Source of the DNA: Bacteroidota bacterium
Lineage (GTDB): Bacteria; Bacteroidota; Rhodothermia; Balneolales; HLUCCA01
Assembly (NCBI GenBank): GCA_003448835.1
Contig: DLXM01000130.1
Location: 1 to 11,613, forward strand
DNA: 11,613 nucleotides
Reading direction: 5' to 3'
Below, piece after piece: positions 1-6,850 of the stretch (position 1 is its first letter; every line of letters begins with the position of its first letter). Under the pieces are notes generated by a model that saw nothing but the letters and a program-made list of their open reading frames with translations, made no database searches and had not been told where the DNA came from. Made by a program: the position numbers and the translations under genes.

Positions 1-1852
1 GGATTTTTCGGGCTTCCGTGATTTTCCATCCACTGTAGGGTTGACGGAAAACAACAACATCCGCTTTCACATGTTTTACCAGTTTTTCAAGATTATGATT
101 GGTTTGATTATCGTTTAAATCACTCAATCCTAATAACAAACTTCGACAATTATGTACTTTTACCACTCGTTCAATCTCTTCCCAGGGATGATCGGCAATG
201 GTGGTGAGCGCGTCAGGACGTAATCCGGCATCAAATGAGGCTTTAAGCGCATATTGTGTTACATCCCTGCTGGAAACAAGTCGTTTCTCAATATCATCCT
301 TTTCAGTACTTGGAATTACAATAGAAAGGAGTAAAACCCGTCCAACTACCGGTGGGGCAAGTGCATTAGCAACAAATACCATTGATTCTGTATTTGCAGG
401 ATTTGAAATTGGTAGCAAAACTAATGGACTTAAACCTCTTAATCGAAGTAGATTTGGATCCAATGCCTGTTCTGATGCTTCTATTGCCTGAGCTTTTTTT
501 ACAAAAAAGGATACAAAAAGAACAGCCCCAATAATAAGCCATATCAGTGATATAAGTCCGGCAGCCGGTACAACGATAGCCTGAAAAATTGCCAATGCTA
601 AACATGCGATCATTCCAATTATAGGAAGTACAGGAAAAAATGGAGCTCTGAATGTTTCGCTTTCTTTATAACCACGATTACGCATTAATATCATGATCAG
701 ATGTCCTAATGCATACGTTACCAGAAAAATCAAACTTGATGCCGCACCCGCTGCAGCTACATCCGGCAAAATCATAACAAGTAGCGCGACAATTCCACTT
801 GTGACCCAAATTGAAGTAATTGGGGTTCCGTGTTTCTCATCAATAATTGACAATTGATGAGTTAATGTGCGGTCATCTGCCATTCTTAGTGAGATACGGG
901 AGGCAGCAAATAGGTTTGCTTGTAAAGCCGATAACATGGAAAATATACCAGCTACTATAACCAGCCAGAATCCAAATGCACCCAGATAATTTTGCGCAGC
1001 TACGGCTAATACCGTTTCTGGATTTTCCTGACTCAATTCAGTTATTGATTCCCCGGGTGGCACACCAACCGTCGACATCACAAATAGTAATGGAATATAG
1101 ATCGTAAGTCCTACTACAAGTGTCCCTATCATTGCTTTTGGAATTGTTTTTTCCGGATTTTTAATTTCCCCTGCAGCAGAACCAATGAGGTCAAATCCCT
1201 GTAGTGCAATAAATGTGTATCCCATAGCAGCAATAACTCCGTTGAAACCGCCGGAAAAAAACGGTTTAAGGCTCTGGGTTATCTGAGTGAAAGGTGTTTG
1301 TATAAAAACCGCGAGTCCACCGGCAATGAGTATCGCAAATACTGCAAGTTTACCAATATTTATAAAAAATCCACCATCTCCGGTGCCTCTAATTAGACTA
1401 ATCGCAAAATAACCAATAGCGGTTAGGGCTAACAAAACAGGTAATAATTCGAACTCCTGGATTACATTAAACCAACCAACCGGAATTTGTTGAATTGCAA
1501 ACATGGCAAAAGCTCCAAATCCGAGAGCATAAAGAACGGCGGCTACCAATGATGCGAACCAAACAATCCACCCGACTCCAAAAGCCACTTGCAGCGATAG
1601 CGCTTTTTTGGCATACGTATAAGTTCCGCCTGACTGAGGATTCGCTGAAGCCATTTCAGCAAAACTAAGTGCCGTAATAAAGGCAATCAACCCATTTAGT
1701 GCAAAAGCCAAGATTGCTGAAGGCCCGCTCACTGCAAATGCAACACCTGCCAAAGCAAGTATTCCACCCCCTACCATTGCTCCCACACCAATACCTAAAG
1801 CGCCGAATAATCCGATTTTTCGAACTGTTACTGTAGAGGGATTAGTAATCAT
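1..1852 (-). CDS. APC-superfamily amino acid permease with C-terminal universal-stress (UspA-like) domain, 3' end outside window
   Basis: An open frame of 617 codons runs off the window edge, so the C-terminus is missing. Residues 1-455 are an APC-type transporter core. It begins with the glycine-rich first helix (GIGVGAMVGGGILAL, about 20-34), contains FAEMASANPQSGGTYTY (about 64-80) typical of APC permeases, and has about twelve hydrophobic segments. From about residue 475 the protein turns soluble, with LVLLPISNPANTESMVFVA followed by LAPPVVGRVLLLSIVIP, which resembles the nucleotide-binding Usp fold. A second Usp unit probably begins near the cut. Family knowledge: such permease-Usp fusions occur in Bacteroidota, cyanobacteria and archaea; substrates are mostly unproven, presumably amino acids, and the Usp part is presumed regulatory. 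The ATG at 1852 is the first possible start and directly precedes the conserved core. No Shine-Dalgarno is visible. It lies downstream of the MetS/NSS pair but is separated by 285 bp, so it probably has its own promoter. Confidence 0.9.
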   Translation of the reverse strand, partial: MITNPSTVTVRKIGLFGALGIGVGAMVGGGILALAGVAFAVSGPSAILAFALNGLIAFITALSFAEMASANPQSGGTYTYAKKALSLQVAFGVGWIVWFASLVAAVLYALGFGAFAMFAIQQIPVGWFNVIQEFELLPVLLALTAIGYFAISLIRGTGDGGFFINIGKLAVFAILIAGGLAVFIQTPFTQITQSLKPFFSGGFNGVIAAMGYTFIALQGFDLIGSAAGEIKNPEKTIPKAMIGTLVVGLTIYIPLLFVMSTVGVPPGESITELSQENPETVLAVAAQNYLGAFGFWLVIVAGIFSMLSALQANLFAASRISLRMADDRTLTHQLSIIDEKHGTPITSIWVTSGIVALLVMILPDVAAAGAASSLIFLVTYALGHLIMILMRNRGYKESETFRAPFFPVLPIIGMIACLALAIFQAIVVPAAGLISLIWLIIGAVLFVSFFVKKAQAIEASEQALDPNLLRLRGLSPLVLLPISNPANTESMVFVANALAPPVVGRVLLLSIVIPSTEKDDIEKRLVSSRDVTQYALKASFDAGLRPDALTTIADHPWEEIERVVKVHNCRSLLLGLSDLNDNQTNHNLEKLVKHVKADVVVFRQPYSGWKITEARKI

Positions 1853-2137
1853 GATGAATCGAAATTTTTAAATATAATCTAAACTGGCAATCTATCGTTT
1901 GTTTAATTTAATTAAAAACTTTCAACGAAATCATTTCGGAGTGTTCAATTTTGCATGGAACATTTACTCTTCCCATTTAATTCTTAGTCAGTGATCATAG
2001 TTCTGATGAAATCGAAGAAAATGGGGATCATTTTAGATCGGGGAAATTACATCGATTAATAATATTACATGCTCAAATCTGACAGTCGTGATCATGTTGT
2101 TTTATCGATTTTAAACGACATTTGTTGTTCTAAACAG
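1853..2137. other. Intergenic region between the permease gene and the small MetS-like gene
   Basis: This 285-bp AT-rich stretch should hold the promoter of the permease (read leftward) and the 3' end of the NSS/MetS transcript. No clear GC-rich terminator hairpin or strong promoter match was found by eye. GTGATCAT occurs twice (1991-1998 and 2089-2096), each copy containing the TGATCA palindrome. This could be a regulator site or chance. No credible coding region is seen in it. Confidence 0.5.
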
Positions 2138-2269
2138 TTAAAACTCTTGGTTAGAATCCGTCGATTTATTGACTTGTTTCTTTTGTAACACTCGTCCAAG
2201 GAAGTACAATGTAATTAGAGTCACTGAGACTTGAACCACCAGCATAGTTATGAGTGCGATAGTTGTCAT
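2138..2269 (-). CDS. Small single-span membrane protein, candidate MetS-type subunit of the adjacent NSS symporter
   Basis: This 43-residue protein starts at an ATG at 2269 and ends in TAA at 2138. It has a short polar N-terminus (MTT), one hydrophobic span at about residues 4-25 (from IALITMLVVQ to LYFLG), then a basic patch (GRVLQKKQVNK) and a polar tail, giving a probable N-out, C-in single helix. Established knowledge: MetP-type NSS transporters of Corynebacterium need a small single-helix partner, MetS, encoded immediately downstream, and similar short genes follow NSS genes in many bacteria. Here it lies 66 bp after the NSS stop codon on the same strand, the expected position. The aromatic/glycine pattern of actinobacterial MetS is not obvious, so family membership rests on size, topology and place. 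An 11-codon frame (2302-2270) ends directly against this start, which might couple translation or be chance. Confidence 0.68.
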   Translation of the reverse strand: MTTIALITMLVVQVSVTLITLYFLGRVLQKKQVNKSTDSNQEF

Positions 2270-2335
2270 TTAGTTTGGCCGTTTCTTTGATTGATTATAC
2301 ATTGTAAATCTCAGTATTTCTTGTTCTGATGAAAG

Positions 2336-3976
2336 TTATGGTGAAAGTTTTTGCCGGTTTTTGGATGCCTTATAAACTAGGGCCATAACTCCGATACACG
2401 TTCCTAATAATAACGTGCGCGCCATATCAATAATAAAACGTTGAGTTATATTGCCGTCTATAAACCAACGATTGTCGGTTTCATGCAGATGAAAGATCTT
2501 TGAGATTACACTATCCGCTCCAAATGGCCATCCTTCCCCGGATCCAAGTGATGAGAAAGCAGCGATCCAGTTTCCATTTTCGGGACTAAAAAGTGACCCT
2601 AGTAACACCACTCCAATAAACACTGGGGTTACATAACAGGTTATATATTTAAATACAATTGGAATACGAATATCTGCATCACGGGTGACTTCTTCCCACC
2701 CTTTGTCAATACCAAAAACCCAGGCAAACAAGATAATTTCGAGAAACGCCACTACTACCAGTAAGACTGTCCCCGTCCAGTAATCAAACTCATCAAAGAC
2801 CCCTTGTTGATAAAAAACGATACAGGGCAGTGCGAGCAATCCTACGATCACACCAAATGTTACAGCCGCTTTTTTTATACTGAATTTAAATTCATCCTCT
2901 AAAAAAGCTGTAAAAGGTGTCCCCATGGCCAGCGATGACGTAATTCCTGCAAAAAATAACAACCCGAACCAAAATAATCCTGCCATTGCTGAAAAAATGG
3001 GTCCCCATTGCTCAAATAAATACGGCATCGTCTGAAATCCCATCATAAATCCGGCGTTTTCTACTACCCAATCCAATCCCATATAACCAACGGCTATTGG
3101 AATGATAATTGATGCCCCGAGCACCACTTCTACAAATTCATTTAACCATCCCGCACTCATCGCATTCAAGGCAATATCCTGCCGGGATCGAATATATGAA
3201 GCATAACAAATGATGCTCCCCATCCCCAATGAAAGTGTAAAAAATACTTGTCCGGCAGCAGCTAACCAGACTCCGGGTCGCAATAACGAGTCATATCTGG
3301 GCTCCCAGAGGTAATTGAGTCCAATCGAAGCGCTGTATGAGGCACCCATTTCTCCTTCATCCAATGTGATGGCGCGAATGGCTAAAATAGCACCAAATAT
3401 TAAGAGTAGTGGCATACATATTTTGGACGCTTTTTCAATCCCACCCTCAAGTCCACGGGACATTACCCAAATATTTAGTCCCAGAGTAATAGCAAAAAAG
3501 AATATGGCTACTACCGGGAAATTGATGAGTCCGTCATTGAGATCCACATAATTATTAAAAAACTGTGCAACTTCACTCTGAGAGAGATCATTAAATACCC
3601 CGGTAAGAGAGTACCAAGTGTATGATAACGTCCATGATTCGATGTACACGTAGTAGGCTGCCATACCCAAATTCACAAATATTCCGAGAGATCCGGCGTA
3701 CATCCAGAGCCCTTTTCCCATTGAATCAAATATAAATGGTGTAGAATGGTTCCCGAATCGTCCCCCATAACGACCCATAGACCACTCCACCCAAAGTAAA
3801 GGCAATCCCATTAACAAAAATGAAATTAAATACGGGATGATGAAAGCGCCTCCACCATTCTCGATTGCTTGAATCGGGAAACGTAAAAAATTACCGAGTC
3901 CAACAGCATTACCTGCCATCGCTAAGATAAGGCCCATACGGGAGCCCCAGTGTTGAGTAGTTCCTGAATTTGACAT
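2336..3976 (-). CDS. LeuT-type neurotransmitter:sodium symporter (NSS family) amino acid transporter
   Basis: The product is a sodium-coupled amino acid uptake carrier of the inner membrane, 546 aa from the chosen start, with about twelve helices. Helix 1 carries GNAVGLGNFLRFP (22-34), matching LeuT of Aquifex as I recall it, followed by ENGGGAF and WVEWSMGRYGG. Further conserved blocks are YYVYIESW in helix 3, FFTLSLGMGS in helix 6 (245-254), LNEFVE in helix 7 and AGITSS in helix 8. Sodium-site residues known from LeuT are kept (N29, T247, N279, A343, T346, S347), and E283 at the LeuT E290 position predicts chloride-independent transport. Three residues lining the LeuT side-chain pocket are methionine here (105, 252, 351). 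The start at 3976 is preferred because it gives the normal short N-terminus (M-S-N-S before HWGSR). An ATG at 4021 would add 15 residues. The likely partner gene follows 66 bp downstream. Confidence 0.94.
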   Translation of the reverse strand: MSNSGTTQHWGSRMGLILAMAGNAVGLGNFLRFPIQAIENGGGAFIIPYLISFLLMGLPLLWVEWSMGRYGGRFGNHSTPFIFDSMGKGLWMYAGSLGIFVNLGMAAYYVYIESWTLSYTWYSLTGVFNDLSQSEVAQFFNNYVDLNDGLINFPVVAIFFFAITLGLNIWVMSRGLEGGIEKASKICMPLLLIFGAILAIRAITLDEGEMGASYSASIGLNYLWEPRYDSLLRPGVWLAAAGQVFFTLSLGMGSIICYASYIRSRQDIALNAMSAGWLNEFVEVVLGASIIIPIAVGYMGLDWVVENAGFMMGFQTMPYLFEQWGPIFSAMAGLFWFGLLFFAGITSSLAMGTPFTAFLEDEFKFSIKKAAVTFGVIVGLLALPCIVFYQQGVFDEFDYWTGTVLLVVVAFLEIILFAWVFGIDKGWEEVTRDADIRIPIVFKYITCYVTPVFIGVVLLGSLFSPENGNWIAAFSSLGSGEGWPFGADSVISKIFHLHETDNRWFIDGNITQRFIIDMARTLLLGTCIGVMALVYKASKNRQKLSP

Positions 3977-4036
3977 TGGATAAGTGTGAAAAGGTTTAAA
4001 AACCGAAACACATGGAGCCATCGACTCTATCCAATT

Positions 4037-4056
4037 GGTCTATGTTTGCATAGACC
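4037..4056. promoter_or_regulatory. Perfect inverted repeat in the 5' region of the NSS gene
   Basis: GGTCTATG at 4037-4044 and CATAGACC at 4049-4056 form a perfect 8-bp stem with loop TTTG. It lies about 60 bp before the preferred NSS start and would be within the leader RNA, or act as an operator if the promoter is at 4098-4126. No T-run follows on either strand, so a terminator is unlikely. Confidence 0.45.
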
Positions 4057-4155
4057 GGAGATGGGCGAACATCTTATGCCTTGGTGTATAACTATAAATA
4101 AATTACACTTTTTTTAAATAATGCAATAATTAATATTATGCGTATCATAAATCCA

Positions 4156-4175
4156 GCAAAGCATTTTTTCTTTGC
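4156..4175 (+). promoter_or_regulatory. Short inverted repeat ahead of the DAACS leader
   Basis: GCAAAG (4156-4161) pairs with CTTTGC (4170-4175) around an 8-base T-rich loop. It is directly followed by AAGGAG (4176-4181). A 6-bp stem is weak, and its role, if any, is unknown. Confidence 0.25.
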
Positions 4176-4458
4176 AAGGAGAATACTTGAACATACTTTA
4201 TTTGGGTGAACCATTCTCCCAAAATTCTGTAAATTTTCGCCGGGTTTTTTCTCAACTTATCACCACAGATAAGTATTTTTGGATGCATGTATCAACCTAC
4301 TTTTCTGGGTCACTGTACTTACCATTGATTTCTTGTACACTTTACTATCGTCTTGTTTTCTTGACAACTGTTCTTTCACGATCCAATTCCAGGTCAAAAT
4401 ACTATCGCCTACTAGTTGGGCACTCTTCACAACCTAATACGAACGGAGTTACTGAATT

Positions 4459-5745
4459 ATGAGCTGGTACAAAAAATTGCATTGGCAAATCATTGTTGGA
4501 TTAATATTAGGATTTATTTGGGGTATTATTGCCCCACTTTCCGGGCTCCAGTCATTTACAACAGACTTTATTAAACCAATTGGAACTATTTTTATTCGCC
4601 TCCTTCAATTGGTGGCTATGCCTTTAGTGATCGCTTCATTGATTGTTGGCATCGGAAAACTTGGAGATATAAGCAAGTTATCAAGGATTGGTGGAAAAAC
4701 TCTCGGGATTTTTGTCCTTACAACTACTTTAGCAATCAGCATAGGGTTGATTTCAGTGAATTTAATTAATCCCGGTGAGGCGCTGCCTGAAAGTACACGT
4801 ACCAGACTTATGGAAACATACGCCGGGAGTGCAGAAACACGCGGACAAGCGGCAGAACAAGTATTGGATCAGGGACCGCTCGCCCCTTTGGTAAATTTAG
4901 TACCGGATAACATTATTGCCGCAGCTTCCAGTAATTCAAATATGTTGCAAGTACTCTTGGTAACTGTATTATTTGGAGTAGTTTTACTTCAGATTCCATC
5001 TTCAAAATCCAAAATCCTACTCGATTTTTTTGATTCCATGAATGATGTCATCATGAAATTAATTGATGTAATCATGCTGTTAGCTCCCTACGGAGCATTT
5101 GCTTTGATTGCTGCCATTATGACAGAATTAGCGGGCGATAATCCTATGGAAACCCTTAATATTCTAAGCGCTCTTGGACTCTATTGCATAGCTGTAGTAG
5201 CCGGATTGTTCATTCATTTAATTCTAGTTTATAGCTTTATTGTGAAAGTTCTGGGTAAAACTGATTTTTTACACTTTCTGAAACAAATGCGCCCGGCATT
5301 TTTAGTAGCTTTTAGTACCAGCTCGAGTAATGCAACCCTTCCAGTCACCATGGATTGTGTTACCAACAAACTCAATGTACGCGAAGAAATCAGCAGTTTT
5401 GTATTACCATTAGGTGCAACGGTTAACATGGATGGAACAAGTTTATACCAGGCAGTAGCTGCAGTGTTTATCGCTCAGGCTTTGGGACTTGATCTGACCT
5501 TTACAGACCAACTTGCCATAATTTTGACAGCCACTTTAGCATCGATTGGAACTGCAGGAGTACCCGGTGCTGGTGTTGTAATGTTGGTGATTGTACTTAA
5601 AGCTGTGGATGTCCCCATTGAAGGTATTGCACTTATTTTGGGTGTGGATAGAATTCTGGATATGATTCGTACCGTGGTCAATATTTCAGGAGATGCCGCA
5701 GTATCTCTTGCCATAAACCAGATGGAGAAGCAGGTTGAGGGTTGA
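4459..5745 (+). CDS. Dicarboxylate/amino acid:cation symporter (DAACS, GltP/DctA type)
   Basis: This 428-aa inner-membrane carrier takes up acidic amino acids or C4-dicarboxylates with sodium or protons. The transport core is intact. The serine-rich hairpin loop HP1 is STSSSNATLP (286-295), helix 7 has NMDGT (323-327), hairpin HP2 has GTAGVPGAG (364-372), and helix 8 has DRILDMIRTVVNISGD (397-412). By comparison with archaeal GltPh, D397, D401, R404, T405, N408 and D412 are the substrate/cation residues. R404 is the arginine that pairs with the substrate side-chain carboxylate, so a neutral amino acid substrate is unlikely. The length fits the family. The ATG gives the usual MSWYKKLHWQI N-terminus, and a GGAG lies 10 bases upstream. 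It diverges from the NSS gene and has no co-directional upstream partner, so it is probably monocistronic. Aspartate/glutamate versus dicarboxylate cannot be decided here. Confidence 0.96.
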   Translation: MSWYKKLHWQIIVGLILGFIWGIIAPLSGLQSFTTDFIKPIGTIFIRLLQLVAMPLVIASLIVGIGKLGDISKLSRIGGKTLGIFVLTTTLAISIGLISVNLINPGEALPESTRTRLMETYAGSAETRGQAAEQVLDQGPLAPLVNLVPDNIIAAASSNSNMLQVLLVTVLFGVVLLQIPSSKSKILLDFFDSMNDVIMKLIDVIMLLAPYGAFALIAAIMTELAGDNPMETLNILSALGLYCIAVVAGLFIHLILVYSFIVKVLGKTDFLHFLKQMRPAFLVAFSTSSSNATLPVTMDCVTNKLNVREEISSFVLPLGATVNMDGTSLYQAVAAVFIAQALGLDLTFTDQLAIILTATLASIGTAGVPGAGVVMLVIVLKAVDVPIEGIALILGVDRILDMIRTVVNISGDAAVSLAINQMEKQVEG

Positions 5746-5854
5746 TTTTCTGCTTCAAGTTCAATTTCAACAAAAGAAGTCGAGGAGAATTTGTGTGTCC
5801 ATTTGATCTCCAAAATTTTGTATTGAGTGGGATTTTGTCTGTATGAAGTGTCAC

Positions 5855-5930
5855 ATCGTTAAAAACGATACGTATTTATTTGAAAATAATTGCACGTATT
5901 TAAAATTTCTTATAACTTTATACGTATAAA
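5855..5930 (+). promoter_or_regulatory. Operator-like repeat cluster upstream of the toxin-antitoxin module
   Basis: Three ACGTAT copies start at 5870, 5894 and 5922. The first two extend to the direct repeat ACGTATTTA. The first lies in the palindrome ATACGTAT (5868-5875) and the last in the perfect 14-bp palindrome TTTATACGTATAAA (5917-5930). A further inverted repeat, ATCGTT-AAA-AACGAT, occupies 5855-5869. Such arrays are usual where an antitoxin, alone or with its toxin, represses its own promoter. A TTG at 5890-5892 and TATAAC at 5911-5916 could be promoter elements lying between the sites. Binding is inferred. Confidence 0.55.
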
Positions 5931-5954
5931 ATGAATAAAAAAGTGGAATGTAAA

Positions 5955-6203
5955 ATGAATACAAAATTGACATTAACAATAGAACAAGAAGTAATCGAGA
6001 AAGCAAAAGTTTACGCATCCAAAAAAGGAAGAAGTTTGTCGGATATTATCGAGAACTATTTAAAAATTATAACTGTAGAAGAGGAACAGACTGAATATGA
6101 ACTAACTCCAATTGTGAAATCCCTTAAAGGATCATTTTCAGTACCTGATGATTTTGATTACAAAGATGAGCTATCAAAAAGTCTTTCAAAGAAACATTTA
6201 TAG
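5955..6203 (+). CDS. DUF6364 family antitoxin
   Basis: This 82-residue protein starts MNTKLTLTIEQEVIEKAK, continues with the ribbon-helix-helix-like KKGRSLSDIIENYLK (about 21-35), and ends in LTPIVKSLKGSFSVPDDFDYKDELSKSL. That tail is the conserved C-terminal stretch of DUF6364 proteins and probably wraps the toxin. Family knowledge: DUF6364 genes sit directly before PIN-domain toxins in Bacteroidota and related phyla and serve as antitoxins and presumed autorepressors. The start at 5955 is preferred, as family members begin M-N-T-K-L. An upstream ATG at 5931 would add eight residues and abut the 14-bp palindrome. The stop is 2 bp before the toxin start, so the genes are co-translated. Confidence 0.85.
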   Translation: MNTKLTLTIEQEVIEKAKVYASKKGRSLSDIIENYLKIITVEEEQTEYELTPIVKSLKGSFSVPDDFDYKDELSKSLSKKHL

Positions 6204-6205
6204 TT

Positions 6206-6622
6206 ATGAAGAATGTTCTGGTAGATTCAGATGTTATTCTGGATTTCTTTTTTGACAGGCAGCCTTTTTCGAAAGATGCAGCTATAATATTGTCAAATTG
6301 TGAGTCAAGAGTAATCAATGGCCATGTAACCTCTGTCATTGTAAGTAATGTATATTATTTGTTAAGACAAGTTGCGAAACATGAAAAAGTCATAGAGAAA
6401 TTAGGGTATTTATTATCATTCTTAGATGTTGTTATAACTGATAAGAAAATTATAATTCAGGCTTTGAATTCGAGATTTAATGATTTTGAAGATGCAATTC
6501 AAAATTTCTCAGCCGAAAACAGTGGAAACATCGATGCTATAATTACTCGAAATATTAAAGATTACAAAAACAGCTCTTTGAGCGTGATGACTCCCAGCGA
6601 ATATATTATCGTTTTGAAATAG
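6206..6622 (+). CDS. PIN-domain ribonuclease toxin (VapC-like, PIN_3 type)
   Basis: This 138-aa protein has a complete PIN fold pattern. It starts with the first strand and acidic pair VLVDSDVILDFFFDR (4-18, D7 and D9). Then comes TSVIVSNVYYLLR (42-54), DFEDAIQ (93-99, with E95 and D96), and DAIITRNIKDY (110-120, with D110 and N116), ending MTPSEYI. The acidic residues are those that bind Mg/Mn in PIN nucleases. The position often occupied by glutamate in the second motif of VapC is asparagine (N48), which I believe is common in the PIN_3 branch paired with DUF6364. Expected role: growth-arresting RNA cleavage held in check by the upstream antitoxin. It is full length with no frameshift and probably active. 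The actual RNA target cannot be told. Confidence 0.88.
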   Translation: MKNVLVDSDVILDFFFDRQPFSKDAAIILSNCESRVINGHVTSVIVSNVYYLLRQVAKHEKVIEKLGYLLSFLDVVITDKKIIIQALNSRFNDFEDAIQNFSAENSGNIDAIITRNIKDYKNSSLSVMTPSEYIIVLK

Positions 6623-6642
6623 TATAAATTTTTTGAGTATAC

Positions 6643-6680
6643 ATTACTTTTTCTGGTAGAATAATACATTCAAAAGTAAT
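6643..6680 (+). terminator. Weak inverted repeat after the toxin gene
   Basis: ATTACTTTT (6643-6651) and AAAAGTAAT (6672-6680) form a perfect 9-bp AT-rich stem with a 20-base loop, starting 20 bp after the toxin stop. There is no GC-rich stem or trailing T-run, so termination is a guess. A small CTTCC/GGAAG hairpin (6702-6715) lies farther on. The rest of 6681-6850 shows no gene and only presumably the promoter of the next gene. Confidence 0.25.
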
Positions 6681-6850
6681 CAAACTCGAAACATGTAGAC
6701 ACTTCCCCCAGGAAGAGCAATCAGAAACCTTTGCCACATCGATACGCGATTTTCTCAAAACTTATTCATAATAATTCAGCAATGAATATTTTCAAGGAAT
6801 TTGTGTAACATGGCATTTCTTTCCCATTAGACTATTAAAATTTCTTGAAA

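Larger units (their letters stand above)
3977..4458. other. Divergent intergenic region between NSS and DAACS transporter genes
   Basis: About 480 bp lie between two outward-facing transporter starts (437 bp if the NSS gene began at 4021). The part near 4081-4140 is very AT-rich and is the likely place for both promoters. A weak leftward candidate has TTG at 4124-4126 (minus strand) and TAATTTAT at 4105-4098, 18 bp apart, a poor match to the Bacteroidota -7 box. Two hairpins are present (4037-4056 and 4156-4175). An open frame from the TTG at 4187 to 4462 is preceded by AAGGAG and overlaps the next gene by four bases. It lacks alanine altogether and resembles no known protein, so it is not called as a gene. 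Confidence 0.5.

Noticed and set aside
366..605. Minus-strand frame inside the APC-Usp gene with many Cys and Gly
   Set aside because: It is another frame of the same strand as the permease, whose protein is clearly conserved across this stretch.
2069..2190. 39-codon plus-strand frame overlapping the small MetS-like gene
   Set aside because: No family resemblance, no start signal, and it is antisense to a better candidate.
3977..4021. 15-codon N-terminal extension of the NSS symporter
   Set aside because: The ATG at 3976 gives the usual short N-terminus of LeuT-type proteins. The extension has no family-like features.
4187..4462. Open plus-strand frame of about 91 codons with AAGGAG upstream and a four-base overlap with the DAACS gene
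   Set aside because: It lacks alanine entirely, is rich in Ser/Tyr/Leu and matches no family known to me. It is kept only as a possible leader feature.
5475..5813. Minus-strand frame antisense to the end of the DAACS gene
   Set aside because: It lies opposite the strongly conserved HP2 and helix 8 coding region, so it is a shadow.
5917..5930. Palindrome as a recombination or attachment site
   Set aside because: No second copy flanks the module and no integrase is present. An operator role explains it better.
6623..6850. Possible small gene or RNA between toxin and pentapeptide gene
   Set aside because: Only weak AT-rich inverted repeats and no sustained frame were found.
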